From Sclerodactyla briareus (Eukaryota > Echinodermata > Holothuroidea > Dendrochirotida > Sclerodactylidae), in the NCBI GenBank assembly GCA_026419785.1, contig JAODTK010002710.1, positions 62,001 through 126,000 on the forward strand: a stretch of 64,000 nucleotides of DNA, in the 5' to 3' direction. The translations under genes and the position numbers were made by a program. Positions 13,946 through 26,589 of this stretch are shown one piece after another. A model generated the notes under the pieces. That model was not told the DNA's origin. It ran no database searches and worked only from the letters and a program-made list of their open reading frames with translations. Numbering within the stretch: the first letter of the stretch is position 1; each line of letters opens with the position of its first letter.

Positions 13946-16320
13946 GCTGTCGGCCTGTTGTCATGGGACGAGGGACCGAGTCAGTCTGTCGGCCAATTCG
14001 CCAAAAGGGGGGACAATAAGGCGTTAGGTTTGACATTTTATTTTCCATGAGTACGACAGTATACTTTGAAGTTTTTTGTGTCTGTCCTTTATTCCAGAGA
14101 GAACATGCAGAAAAAATTCAAGCATTTTGCTGAAACAATAAGAGATTTCACAGATAAAAAATGAAAACAGTGGTTTTAGGCGGGGAATAATCGAGCGGCA
14201 TAGCCTAGAGTACAAGGCGGAGAGGATAGAGGGCCACCCCCAGTTTTTAGATCAAAAATTTTGGGCAGAAACTTACTACCCAACTTTGGCACAGAATAGT
14301 TAAATCCTGGTTAGAGGTCCTAATGCATAAGTGGAAATAAGATGTACTAAATGGCCGAGATCTTTGATCAATAAGCAACCAGTGAAGTGCCAATTTTTTT
14401 GCGCGCTTTCGCGGGCATGTGTACTTGCGGCCTGGTAACACTCACAAGCTGCCGTAAGAAATCGTGTAATTGTTTAGTGATCGGGGCAAAACTGTGTCCG
14501 ACGTCCAAATTAAAGGGGCCCGCGTACGGGGTGAGCTGGGTCGAATATTTCTGAACAGCCCCCATTTATTTACTGAAAATATTGCAACCAGATTGCATCT
14601 GAGATGTTTCAATATTCAAATTTCCAAATTTCACCAATTTCCCCCCCCTCCCCTTAGGACCCCCCTCCCCCATAGCAGTCACCATTGCCAACACATAATC
14701 TCTACTACACCCCCCCCACCTCAAACCCTTCGCTGAGCCCGCCTTTACAGTAGGGTGCGTTTTTTCAAAGTGGTGCTTTGGTAATTACCATATAGAGTGA
14801 ATACAAACCGTAGATGCTTTCAAAAGGTTATGTGACGCAAAACAATCTTCCCTCAGTTTTTTGTCCGCTCTAAATCCGTGGTATATACGGTATAACGGGT
14901 TTCGTAGAGAACGCGGCATACGTACAGCTATATTTGCTAGGTCAGATCTCACTCGCGAGCTAGATGCGAGGTCAGATCTCCGAGTGAATTATGGGGAAAA
15001 ATGAAAAACTGATCATGGGAAATATGTCAACTTTTCCATGAATCAACCTTAAACTCACCTCGTCAGAATAACTGACATTTAACTTTTGTGAACATTGTCA
15101 TGAGACGCACATTTCAGGAAAATATTAGAATGCCCCAAAACTTTGTAGAACAGTCAATCCTCTTCATAGCATAAAATGCATTTTGTAAGAATTTTAAACA
15201 AAATAGCCCCTTATTCCTCTAATACCTTTGAACCTGGACTCTGCCACAAGGTCAAGTTTCCCATGGGTCAATGAACAATTGTTTTCCAGTTCGGTCCACA
15301 TTCATCAAGTATGACGTTAGAGGCCTATGATATTTCTTTTACCAGATGTTACCAAATGTTAACTCTAATGGCATGATAGGACGTTCCGGAGACTCCAATC
15401 GAAAATCTGTGTACAATCTGAAAGGAGCGCTACCCAATTAACGTTTGACTGAGTGTTCAAGAGAATTAATGCTTTTTGTAGGCGAAGATACATTTTGTAA
15501 TTTGAACACAATGGGCCACTTGTGATGCTTTAATGACATTTGACCTTGACCTTCACACGGTCCAGCAATGTCCTAGTGGTGACAATCATAATCATTTCAA
15601 TTTTGTTGAATAAACATCAATCAAAGATTGATCAATTGCAGCCTAAAGGCAATTGTGGGGAACCCAAAAGTCAATTGTGGACACCCGGAATTATTAGAAA
15701 TAGAATGAAATGGCGTCCCAAAGCCTCAACCATACATAGCTGGTTTGAGCTAAAAATATGTGCACAGCGACAAAAATTATCCTGGAAACTATTCATTGTC
15801 GTTTGGCAAACCTATGGCCTTTCTACCTCATGAAGTTTATCCTCTTCTTCCTGCCAGTTTTCCTCTCAAAATAGTAAGTTTCAAATTGACACCGCATCTG
15901 CATCCATACCTACTGTAATGAATGCTAGCTCAATCCATTCCTATTGTTCAAAGTGCAACACAAAGATAATTACTAAGTGATTACTGTCTCGACCAAGACT
16001 TCGTTCAGCTAAATAGGCCAAAAGATATCCCCCATTAACTAGATGGATGAGGTCTACGAATCAGGGTCCACCTCGACTGACACCTCCCTTTCCCACTGGT
16101 GGGTTTCTTCTTTCATTCTACGTGAATATTATACATCCAATAAGGACATTCTCTTCTCTCACCAATACTTCCTTCACTGATTTCAGTGTGATCCTTGACT
16201 GAACACTGGCGAAAGACTCTCCCCTTATCTCTTCTCGAATAGTGTCCATACATTAACGATCTCTCTGATGAACGTGAGTGCAAGCTCTTCACTTGCACAA
16301 GCCCCGCAGCACTTTTCTCT
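13946..16320. other. No gene recognised
   Basis: C-rich tracts at ~14640-14725 with AATATTCAAATTTCCAAATTTC-like sequence are typical of the repeats here. The stretch 15040-15850 has R1-like phrases (TTGACCTTGACCTTC at 15540) in decayed form. No supported coding region. Confidence 0.45.
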
Positions 16321-16324
16321 TACA

Positions 16325-16415
16325 CGTAAGGGGTGGAAACACAAGGTTTAAACCAGGGACCTTTGACATTGCAAGCGGCACTTTACCGTTCCACACTCAC
16401 CGCTCAGGGGATAGC
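16325..16415 (-). repeat. tRNA-derived SINE-like trace
   Basis: On the minus strand GAGTGTGGAACGGTAAAGTGCC resembles the A box of tRNA-type SINEs (GTGGxxCxGTGGxxAAxGCxCC). About 25 bases later GGTCCCTGGTTTAAACC resembles the B box GGTTCGAATCC. No clear 3' tail or cloverleaf completes it, so it may be an old SINE or coincidence. Confidence 0.4.
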
Positions 16416-17281
16416 CGGCACCCTCTCAGCAAACTTGAAGACACTCCAACTCTGTCTTGTGGGCCAGACCAGAAAGTTTCTGAAGTAATTTCCTCCCCCT
16501 GTAACCTCTAAGCACCGGCCAAATTTTCACCTGGTTCTTTCGGTTTTGAAACCAACAAATAATGCATGGTTTATATTTTATTCAAAGTTCCATACATCCT
16601 TTATTTCATGTCCCCTTTCCCAGCCGGACACTACCCAGAGTGTACTGACTAATACAAAGATACAATGTGAAAAAAAAATCTTTGAACAATAATATAGTAG
16701 TGTCGTGTAGTAGCTTGAGTCGGTCCATATCATGAGTCGGTAGCGCGTCTTTTTTTTGCACAGAAGGCGAGCATGTAGACGCGCCCGAACTCATATGAAG
16801 CAATCCTTCCATCACATTTCATCAACGCGCATCAGGACGCAATCATCACAAACAAGTGAGTGCTCTCTTATTTTCCATTCATTCAAAAATAAAAGGGGTC
16901 ACCACCAGTTTTTTTTATGTTTCAGCACTGATTTACGTACCTTTTTGGCAGACCAAATGTTGGCTGGAATAACTGAATAATTTACTTTTTTTAGTAAAAG
17001 TTCGTGTTGCCCTAGCGACTATCAGCAGCAGAAAGAATGTTTAATGCACGCAGTGCATGTGCGGAAAAAGAACGGAAGAACAAACGGCGCGCTAAGAGAC
17101 ATGTTTTTGGTTAAGTCTGACAGCGCTGCTGCCGGTCATTATTTTCGAGAAACGCGGAACGGCACATGGACAGTTGGCCCATATGCGACACTTTGGTTAG
17201 TGCAAACAAAACAAGTGGGCATGCAACTGACGTCGATATTGTCTTCCGTCTTCAGTGTGATTCTCCGCATAAGTTAAAAAA

Positions 17282-17383
17282 TGTGACGCCTGCAGCCATT
17301 GGACACATCCCAAGTTCTGCTGCAAGACTCTGGAGGTAAAGGAGGCAGAAACATTCTACTGTCCTCATTGCTTGGAGGAATAG
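17282..17383 (+). pseudogene. PHD-finger-like half domain (possible terminal exon or remnant)
   Basis: One short frame reads CDACSHWTHP, then KFCCKTLEVKEAETF, then YCPHCLEE and a stop at 17381-17383. The order C-x2-C, W, H-x3/4-C and a final C-P-x-C matches the C-terminal half of a PHD zinc finger, a module that binds histone H3 tails in nuclear proteins and also occurs in some retrotransposon ORF1 proteins. The N-terminal Cys4 half is not in frame: a stop lies four codons upstream. An AG precedes this point, so it could be a 3' exon with its acceptor near 17274, or a truncated remnant. No neighbouring exon is recognised. The zinc-ligand spacing is visible directly; that it belongs to a functional gene is not shown. 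Confidence 0.4.
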
Positions 17384-18994
17384 TAAGGGAGAAACTGCCT
17401 GTCAGAAGAATGTCGATTTGGAAACTTTTTGAACTCAACTGTTTACAACATTTTTAGTGGAGCAAACATTGTTATTACAGCGGTACGGTCATTAAGCTGT
17501 TCCGTACTTCAGCGTGACCGACTCGACATACGGATTGATGGCGCAATGACAAAACACAGATCTGATGGACGCGTGGATTCATGAGTGTGCGTCTCGATGA
17601 ACTGCGTGCTACTAAGATGTAGGACACATAGCGGATGTTTTGCAGTAAGTTGTAGAAAAATTAATTCACGTTCTCGTCTTGTTAACATCGAAAATTCCGT
17701 GAAGTGACCACTCATGTCGTGCCATTAGTACATATGTACATGTAGGCTAGGCTAGGTCAACATTCATAATTTCATGAATAGGTCCCTAGGCGAAAATCTA
17801 GTTTGTTGCTGACAGCCTTTTTTTTTAAATGGCGAAACTGAACACATTTTTCTCCAAGAATAGAAATGATTTGAGTGCTGTAATTTGACTGAAGTACTCA
17901 ATTTATGTGAGGTTACAAAACAATATCATGATTGTACATATTTGCTTGTATATTTCAAAAGGACTAGCCTAAATGGACTCCAGATTATTGCATAAACTTG
18001 AAGGATTGATTCCCAAAATAATCGAAGGGGATAGGATTAGAAACCAGCTGAAATAGTAATCTCAAAGTTAGTCACTGATAAGTTATTGATTCAGGAAATA
18101 TGTCAGGCAGTGGTCAAATATGTAGCCCACCTAACAATGTTTGTTTCGAATCATATATACTAGGCCTAGGCTATCTAATTAGCATCAAATCTCTCCGGAG
18201 AAAGAAAAAATATTGCAAAGAGGAAAAAAAAACCCAAACAATGTTGTGTCACCGCCCACGCAAGAAGGGGGCCAGAACTTCTTGCAGTTACAGTGCATGT
18301 ATTGAAGCCCAAGTTTGTTTACACTCCGTCCTATTTACATTAACATACTGAAATAGACCTAACGTTAGGCCTACTAGCTTTCGAGTTTCAGGGTGCTCAA
18401 CTTCAAACTGAAGCACAATAGCTATCTAGGCCTAGTTGAATACAGTAGGCCTACCTCCTCAAGTCCTCTCCTGGTATTATTAAGTCTTCCTAGGAATTTA
18501 TCCTCGATTCCGCATTTGTAGAGGACCACTGAAATACCGAAATACGAACTCCATCGGTACAGTTGACAAGCTGGAGAGTGCTGCCTTGAATGCATATGCG
18601 AACGCGCGCGACGACCTACCTGCAGCTAGCTAGCTGCGAGTCGAGCCATGACAAGACAACAGAAAGTGTAGTAAGTACATTAGTATGGACCGACGTATAT
18701 TATACATTGAGTCAGTGCACCCTATTCCAACATTCAGTCAGCTGGGCAGCTGGCCAAGTATCAAAGTCGTACGGCCACTAATCATGCATAATAGCCATAC
18801 CAGAATGATGATAGATTTGGAGAGATTGCAGAATTGATTAATATTCATCATATGAATTCTCATCGTTGTTAACCCAATTGTTTTCGGGCCCACCATTTTA
18901 GATGGGGGTGGAGACTATTTCCGAAGTTCCAATCCCAAGAATGGAGGCAATGTGATACATGGGCCCTTACCACAGACGGCTGTACGTCCGGGTA

Positions 18995-19039
<45 letters not shown>

Positions 19040-19071
19040 TTGTTGGTTTCGTCCGAGCCCCCCCCCCCCCC
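18995..19071. repeat. G43 run followed by C14
   Basis: Forty-three G in a row (18995-19037), 20 bases of other sequence, then fourteen C (19058-19071). The strand can form G-quadruplexes, and the G and C runs can pair as a hairpin. The Gly/Pro frames across it are artefacts. The exact run length is unreliable in most sequencing methods. Confidence 0.9.
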
Positions 19072-19081
19072 TGCATTAGAG

Positions 19082-19250
19082 TAGTCTGGTGCCAGACAAC
19101 TCCCACCCGGACAGTTCCCACTCGGACAATCTCACCCAAACGTTGGACCCAACTTTATGACCCAACCCTAATTTGACCATAAAAAACCTCCCGTTGAGGG
19201 GGAATTTTCCGGGTGAAATTGTCCGGGTGGGGAATTGTCCGGTCACGGGA
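19082..19250. repeat. Short CCGGGTGGGAA / GTCCGGGTGA repeats
   Basis: The unit (A/G)TTGTCCGGGTGGGA and its complement TCCCACCCGGACA occur five to six times, in inverted halves on either side of ~19160. This is a low-copy imperfect inverted minisatellite. Confidence 0.6.
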
Positions 19251-20329
19251 TATCAGCCCCTTGAACAAGTCGACAAGTGAACTGGCCGATCGGTCGTTTC
19301 ACTGACCATAAAAAATCAGGATGCTTTCCAATCCCCAAAGTGGTATTTCCTTGGACCAGATTGATATTTGACCTTGAAGTGGTTTCAATGTACTGGGAAC
19401 ATAGTTTTGAAGTGAAACTCAAAACAGCGACGGTGGAGTGGTGCTAATGGACTGACAAAAATGGAATGCCTGCGAGGAAAAAGTATGGATGCATATATTT
19501 TTTCCCGAAAATTTCCCAGGAAACGTAGAATACGGAGCATCGGCCGAAAACGAGAGTTCCAAAAATAGCTTTACAGTGTCGTCGTGCCCGTTGGGGCCAG
19601 GGTGCCGCCCACCCCCCCCCTCCACCCTCCAAAAAAAAAAATGTCAGAGGTTGTCATAAAATTTTTGTTCATAATTTTACAATAGGCAGGTATTCTCGAA
19701 ATCCTAAGGAGAGCAATATAGTCATTGTTCTTTGATCATCGTTTCGGATTGCCCTACACCCCACACTCAACTAAACCAATATATATACATATATACAAAC
19801 ATATATCGAGGTAGCAATGCCATGCCTTCGAATAGTCTGCCCTAGCTCGCGCTTGATACTTTATATCAAATACATAAGCGCCAACAAAGGACCAAACCGA
19901 TGTCATTAAGCCAAAGACGCTACGGGCCAAGAAAATGCGAGGCCAAAATTTGCAATTGCGGGGAAGGGGAGTTCCCTAATTGCGGTCCGCAGGCCGAAAT
20001 CGGCCCGCCAGATTGCAACCCGGCACGCATAAAGATACCAAGTCAGGAAAGAATATGTTAAGGTTCCTCAGGATTAGGGATGGAAAATGTATTAAAATAT
20101 TCATATGAATTAAAAATATCTGAATCACTCTTAGTTGAATTAATATTGTGACCACTATATGATTCTCCGGGCTATAGGAATGTGTGTTTTTTTTATTATA
20201 TGATACTCATCTAGAATAACCATGCGAACACAAATATCCCTTCTTTGAAAAATTTTGTGCTATACGGCTCGTGACAACATGGTGCCATTTTCCACTTCCA
20301 TTATTCTGAAAACGCATGACTTGCATGCT

Positions 20330-21160
20330 ATAGTGATATCTTTTAAGTGTGCAGTTATTTTAATTCATGAATATAGAAATCGGCCATCTGGCTCTCACAT
20401 TTGCGTTTAAGAAACACCCAATTTGGAAACATTTTGCATAGCACGGCTACTGGTAAAATTCACTTTCAGTTGTGGGAGATTTATTCAATTTTCAGGATTA
20501 AAGTGGATATCTGGCATCACATTTGGCCATCTGTAAAGAGTAAAGACCTTGCTTTATTAATTGCTTACGCTGCGCGGAAACCAATTATGGTCACTTTCAC
20601 AATTATAGGCTTCAAAATCCAGCATGAAACATAGAGAGGTTAAGGTGATGAAAATTCATTATACATTTGTAAAGTTCAACTTCAATTTATTATTAAAAAT
20701 GGCCATTCTGGAAATACCATTTTACATTTGATTTATTTCAATTAAAAAATTGCTATACGCTGCGCGACAACCAATGGTGCCGTCCCGGTTCGCTTGGTTA
20801 GCCTTGAAATCGCAAGAACAGTGGCTGAGGTGAAATTCAAACTAAATGCGTCAAGTTCACTTTTGAAATATCACATGGAAATAGCCATCTGGAGATACCA
20901 TTTGGCACCTTGAGAAGACCGTATTTTGAAAAATTCGCTACTTGCGCGGCACCTAATAGTGCCGCTTAGATGGATCGTATAAAACCGCTTGACATACGGT
21001 GGCTTAAGATGAATTCATTTAATTGCAAAGTTTATTTTTAATTTACTACTGAGAATGGCCGTCTGGGGCTCACCGTTTTGCGTTGAGTATGTTGCCCGCC
21101 AACCGTGGTGGCGCTCGGTTAAATAGTTATCACCTGCTGATGCCCCCCCCCCCCCCTTTG
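20330..21160. repeat. Decayed ~155-190-bp tandem repeat (CGCCAACC family)
   Basis: The phrase GCTACGCTGCGCGGCAACCAATGG or a decayed form is found near 20565, 20755, 20940 and 21095. GGCCATCTGGxxATACCATTT occurs near 20385, 20525, 20700, 20885 and 21057. The alternation gives a repeat unit of ~155-190 bases. The last unit ends in a 14-C run at ~21142. Single units with the same core occur near 23605, 24095, 25165, 32680, 53195, 55350 and 55845. Confidence 0.8.
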
Positions 21161-22754
21161 ACCCCTCCCCAGGGCGACGATAACAAATGTAGCCCCACCC
21201 CCTAAGAAAAAATCCTGAGTACGCCAGTCTATGGGATTTCTTTACCTTATCTCCTGCCCTTACAACTGCTACAAACACAATCTTGAACACCATTTCAGAA
21301 AACGTCGTTTCATACTAATTTACTTCATAGTGATTTAGGGAATCCCTCCAAAGTGTGATTACATATTTTCAAAATATGTTGTTTTATCGCTACACTGATG
21401 ATGATCTTCCCTCTATTTTTTAGAGACATCATTTACCTGATCTGATTTAGCTATAGGCCTTCGTATACCGTACTAGAAATAATATTGTTTTGTTTTTCTG
21501 TCAGTAACCCCAACTGATTTAAATACAGCAAATTGTTACTAAATAACTACTCTTCAAACCTGGAGAGACATTCCGATTGAATAAAATTAGGATAAACACG
21601 AATCTTGTAAGTTCAAGCGTAAAGTAAAAGATCTTATAATATGAATAATTACATTGTGGATTTGTTACGTAGTATAGTCACTTTGCATTTTAATTGTGTA
21701 TATTCGCTGTGTTTTGGGGTTTTGTTACCTGTATTCGTATATCTTTTGTTATTTTTGTTTTTTTGGTCATAGCCGATTACATTCCTTGTTTTTAGTGTCC
21801 TGTCGTATTGCAGTGTTTATATGACAAATAAATTAATGAATGAATTGGAATTGAAAATCCTACTGATGTAAACGTATTAAACGGGGCGGCTATATCTCCA
21901 CAACCGGCATTCAAGAACAGAAGCATTTCTCATGTGGATATGTTACTCTCGGATGATTATTAAATTCATGTTAAGAGGCCAAACTGTTTTTAAAACAAAT
22001 TCGCGCTGTTTTCTGTCATTCAGTACATGTGTAAAAATAGTTCGGCCCAGGCACAAAAACTTCGTCAGCAAATATACTTCTCCATACGTGTCGTGATTAT
22101 GCTGCCCCCCCCCCCACCCCAATGCTGGAATCAAACTGTCATTTTCCTAGCACTGCACATAACCAGTGGCTAGAGTTTAGTCCACTTCTAATCATTATTG
22201 TTTATAACAGAATGGCTTTGTCAGCATCGATATGCTGCTTTACCATCCGGCAACACTTAGAGTGTCCGGGGATATCATGGTTTGGGCAATTACACTCTCC
22301 AAACTTAAGGCCGATGACAGAAACTTGGAACACAAGTCCGTCCTAGTGAAATCTCGGACGAGATTTCAAAACGGTTGGCTTACTGAATGTCTGCTGCCCT
22401 TATTTTGCGGGTTTACACGAAAATACATAGTTAGTTCGATTTACACGGAACTCGGTGGGTGGCGGACAAAAGTTGATCCGAAAACAGACGGAATTTCAGG
22501 ATAAAATTTGTGTCTTTATGCACTATTTTTCTAACTTTGTCGAATTAGAACGAAACTTGGTGGATGTGGACGGTTCGTAACAACAAACAACATGAAGATA
22601 ATTTCATGGTCACGGGAGGTCATATTGCATAATGTATGAAAGTTTTCCTAACTTGGATCATGAAGAATGTGGACTACAGTGGTCCTGAACAACAGGGGTT
22701 AGAGCATTTCAAAGTCACTGGAGGTCAAATGGACTTAAACTTCAATGTGCTTCC

Positions 22755-23012
22755 TCGGCCGTGGCGTACCAAGGGGTTGAATCCATCCCCCCCCCATGAC
22801 CCAAGTGACTAATAAATTTTAGCACAGAAACTTTTTTTGCAGTCAGTAGAGGTTTTAAGTGTTATTTACCAATATTCAGCAGCATGTGTCTAGGGGCCCA
22901 TTAAGGGCACTCATTTGCCAATAGAGAGGGTGGGCCCATTATGAGGGCGCACGTCCCTTTGGGTTCCGACCTCAACCCCCCCCCCCCCCCTCAGAAAAAT
23001 CTCCGGTACGCT
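22755..23012. mobile_element. MITE-like repeat, copy 1 (GTGGCGTACC ... GGTACGC)
   Basis: The block opens GTGGCGTACCAAGGGG, has AGTAGAGGTTTT, CAGCAGCATGTGTC, CCAATAGAGAGGGTG and GAGGGCGCAC inside, and closes with a long C run, CAGAAAAATCTCCGGTACGC. The ends GGCGTACC and GGTACGC are complementary, suggesting a short terminal inverted repeat. Other copies are at 24600-24858 and 37213-37462. Confidence 0.65.
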
Positions 23013-24599
23013 CCTGTTTCCTGAAACGAGGTCCCCGATGGCCATTTCTGCGGGGGATATACACGTCGGAGTGTACCCGCTGCACATTTCTAAGTGATGA
23101 AAGCGACGTGCCGAAAACAACGGGCAGGGTGGTCGCGCACAGTCACTAGGGAGTTTACGTGATTGACGTTTGGCACTACACATAGGCGCGAAGGCGGGGC
23201 CCAAAATTCAATTCTGAGACATGTAAGATTTGGAGAAGACACATTGAACGGAAAAAATCTGAAAATGACCAAATTTCTGTTGACGGACTCGATCATTTTC
23301 AGTGAAAGGCCGGACGCGGACCGGAAATATGCAAACATTATCACGACCAGTATGTTCAGCAAATTTCCAAGATGCGGGCAACCTCTAACCCAACGGAAGA
23401 GTCCTCCATGGGCATCGGAAACTACCTCCAAAAAAATGAAAGGCATGGTTGGTTGAAGGCGACGAGGATAAGTGTTACGGAATAAAAAAATTCCTTAATT
23501 TTTAGAAAATTATGTCAACTTCAGTGGTGTTTGCTCACTACAATAAGGCCCGAGAAGTGCCGTTTCCTGCAATATGGGGGTCTGTAAAACGAAACTTTTC
23601 TTTGCGATGCTACGCACAACCTATGGTGGTCGACTTAGATGGGTATTGCTTTCCCCATATATCCCCCCCCCCCAAGATTTACCACAAATCGCCGCCCTGA
23701 TATTGACGACGAAGTCACCGTTTAAGAAATCAGTGCGGTGTAGGCCTACTATGATTTGAAGTTACGGACAAGTTTGGGGGAAGGAATGTAGGCCCTTGGG
23801 GGCGGATGGACCCAAAAAATTCAACTTGCGAAATGAAGGGCTAATATGGAACTTCGCGGATGGAATGAATGAAAGAGGACTGCATTGTAGATATGATTCC
23901 TGTATCATTTCGACTCATCGATTGACGTGTATTAAAATTTCTATAGATTGAATACTTTCTCATTAAATTAGAAAAGAAATTGCAGAAATGTGTTATACAA
24001 TTTCGAAGCTAGTTGAATGCAGCTCGATTAAGTACCCGGCACGTGCCTTTCCGGCCATCTGGAGGGTCTTAACTTAAAATCCCAAATTTCCCGTTAACGT
24101 TACGCGCCAACTGATGATGGGGCTCCGCTCAGATAGTGTTCGTACCGTCCCCCCCCCCCCCCCCCTCCCACCCAAAGCTGCAAACAAATATACGCCACTG
24201 GCAATAACTCTCCAACACAATTTCCGATTGACACGAAACTTTGGTACACAAGTCCGTCCTAGTGAATCTCGGGACAGTTCGAAACGGTGGGCCCTACTGA
24301 AGTGTACTACTGCCCTCATTTTGCGGGTTTTTACAGGAAATACAGGTAGCTCGATTTACCGGACTGCGTTGGGTGGCGACGAAAGTTTATCCCGAAAAAC
24401 ATGGAGGTTTCAGGTCAAAATATCGTCTTTTCACGATTTTTCTAACTTCGTCGGATTCGCACGAAACTTGGTTGGTGAGGACTTTCCTGTTAATCCCAAA
24501 CAACATGAAGGTCATTTCCAAATTCATGGTCACGGGAGGTCGAATTTGCATAATGTAGCAATTTTCTAATCGGAGAAGTGGACTCCAGTTGGGCCTGAA

Positions 24600-24858
24600 A
24601 CAACAGGCGAGCATTTCGAGTCACCGGCAGCGGTCAAATGATTATAAATTTTTAACAAAAAACGATTTCTTTGAGTTTCAGTAGAGGTTTTGCAGCTGTT
24701 TTTTACCACGTCGCAGCAGCATGTGTCAGGGACCATGATGCCCTATTGCCAATAGAGAGGGTGTGGGGCCATTTATGAGGGCGCACTTCCCTTGGGTTCG
24801 ACCTTCAACCCCCCCCCCCCTACTCCTCCGAAAACAAAATCTCTCGGTACGTGCCTGT
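24600..24858. mobile_element. MITE-like repeat, copy 2 (5' end lost)
   Basis: It shares TCAGTAGAGGTTTTGCAGCTG, GCAGCAGCATGTGTC, GCCAATAGAGAGGGTG, GAGGGCGCACTTCCC, poly-C and TCTCTCGGTACG with copies 1 and 3 in the same order. The opening GTGGCGTACC is not found, so the left end is replaced or lost within the 1.07-kb duplication unit. Confidence 0.6.
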
Positions 24859-26272
24859 TTCTCTTCAACGAGGTCCACAATCGGGCCATTACTGCGGGGA
24901 TATACACGTCGGCGGTTTGTATACCCGCCTGCACATGTTATGTTGATGGAAAGTCAGATGTGCGAAAAAACGGGCAGGGGATCGTGCACAAGTCACTATG
25001 GTGGTTTACGTGATTGACGTTTGGCAATACATATATAGGCGCGGAAGCTGGGCGAAAACCAATTATGAGACATATTTCAAAGCAGTTGAATGCAGTCAAA
25101 AACAACCGGGCGAGTGCCTTTTCCGGCCCATCTAGAGGGTCTTACAATTCGAAATTCGCACGTACGTACGCGCCAACCAATGATGGTGGCGCACCGCTTG
25201 ATCGTTGTTTCGTACCACGTCACCCCCCCCCCCCCCCCCTCCTCCAAAGCTGCAAATAATATACGCCACATACTGCGTACAGGACAGAATCACCAACAAA
25301 AAAGTTTACACGGAGCCTGACGCTACCACGCGCGCGGCAAACAATGAAACACAAAACAGTTTACCGGTGTTGTAACCGCGATGCCCTTTTAGACCGAATT
25401 TCACACCAGGTTCTCTATGGTTATCCTAGGTATTTAACCAAGCGAATCGAGGGGAAAGTTCACCGCATTTTGCTCGGGATCACAACGGGTGCTTCACCGG
25501 AGACCCCATTAAGACATAGCAATTCACCGGTAGAACCCGTGAGAGCCCGGGAAATTTGCTTGTTGTCGGAAAGGGGAATGAGACTTCTCAGGCTTAGTCA
25601 GTATTGGACTTATATTGGCTTATAGAGACCAAGAACGCTGTTGCCCAGGAACCTGAATGGCACCAGCTCGCATTTATTACTGAGGAGGGAAATAATAATC
25701 GGTGATGCCGCAACCCCTTTCAGGTTTAATTATCAATGGTGATGTGGAGGCAGAATATACGCTCTGGGATGATGTGGGGGAGGACGCCGATATCCGCCAG
25801 ACCCTTGGCACGGAGAACGCCCCCCCAAGCAGTAGAAAATTTACACACACAGAAGAAAGAACTTAGAGAAAAAAGTGGGGGGTTTAGGTCGCAGTTCAGG
25901 GCACGGGGGTACCTCTCCCCTCCCCTCCATCGGGGACCCGTTCCATCGCCCCCTACCGCAGTTCCGGGGAAAGCCTTGACAGTAACCTATGGGTCTATAG
26001 CTTCCAATGACGTAGCAGATTAAAGAACCAAGTCGCACACTACGCGTTCAAAGGTATTCATCGTGGCTAACTCATCACGCACAATATGGAGAACGGTCCT
26101 CGCCAATGCTGCTCCATTACTATGGACGATACCAAAACTCCAGTCGCTGAGGGCAATTTAGGTGTTTAGTTTAGGCCGTATCTTTTTGTTAATTAACTCA
26201 GCCTTTGCTGATGTTGGTTCAGCAGCGCATTGGGGTGTCTCTACGGAATGCACGATAATAAGCATGCTCTAG

Positions 26273-26275
<3 letters not shown>

Positions 26276-26303
<28 letters not shown>

Positions 26304-26334
26304 AATAATAATTAATAATAATAATAATAATAAT
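26276..26334. repeat. (TTA)n/(TAA)n palindromic microsatellite
   Basis: TTATTA repeats run into TAATAA repeats around a central TATAATAATAATTAATAATA, making a perfect hairpin-type simple sequence. It lies ~260 bases before the L2-like fragment and may be an abutting LINE tail. Confidence 0.9.
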
Positions 26335-26589
26335 GAAAAGCGGGTTGCCAACTTCGGTGATTCCATGTTTGATCTTAATTTTGTGAAGGATGGCGAGGAG
26401 GAGAACACAAGAAAGTTAATCAAATCAAAATAAAATGAATAAATACGAGGGTATTCAATGGATTGCCGCAACTCGTGAAAAAGGTAGTTCAGTTGCAATT
26501 CAGTGTTAGAGGCAAACTAGGTTCACGGTGAAGAAAACATATTCATAGAATTCAGATTAGAACATTTTAATTTTTTTCTTCTTCTAATT

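Larger units (their letters stand above)
22150..25300. repeat. Tandem duplication, unit ~1.07 kb
   Basis: The block 24005-25080 is followed at 25080-25265 by a repeat of its own first 180 bases (GTTGAATGCAG..., TCCGGCCATCT, CGCCAACC, poly-C, AAGCTGCAAA). Most of the unit also matches 22300-23220 in order: ACACAAGTCCGTCCTAGTGAA, CATTTTGCGGGTTT, GGTCACGGGAGGTC, CAATAGAGAGGGTG, GGGATATACACGTCGG, TTTACGTGATTGACGTTTGGCA. Insertions at ~23230-23990 separate the two. All short ORFs here are repeat translations. Confidence 0.85.

Noticed and set aside
18915..19176. Gly-rich and Pro-rich ORFs on both strands
   Set aside because: Translations of the G43/C14 homopolymers.
24114..24569. 151-codon plus-strand ORF
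   Set aside because: It starts in a poly-C tract (Pro run) and translates the 1.07-kb tandem repeat; the frame is not kept in the sister unit.
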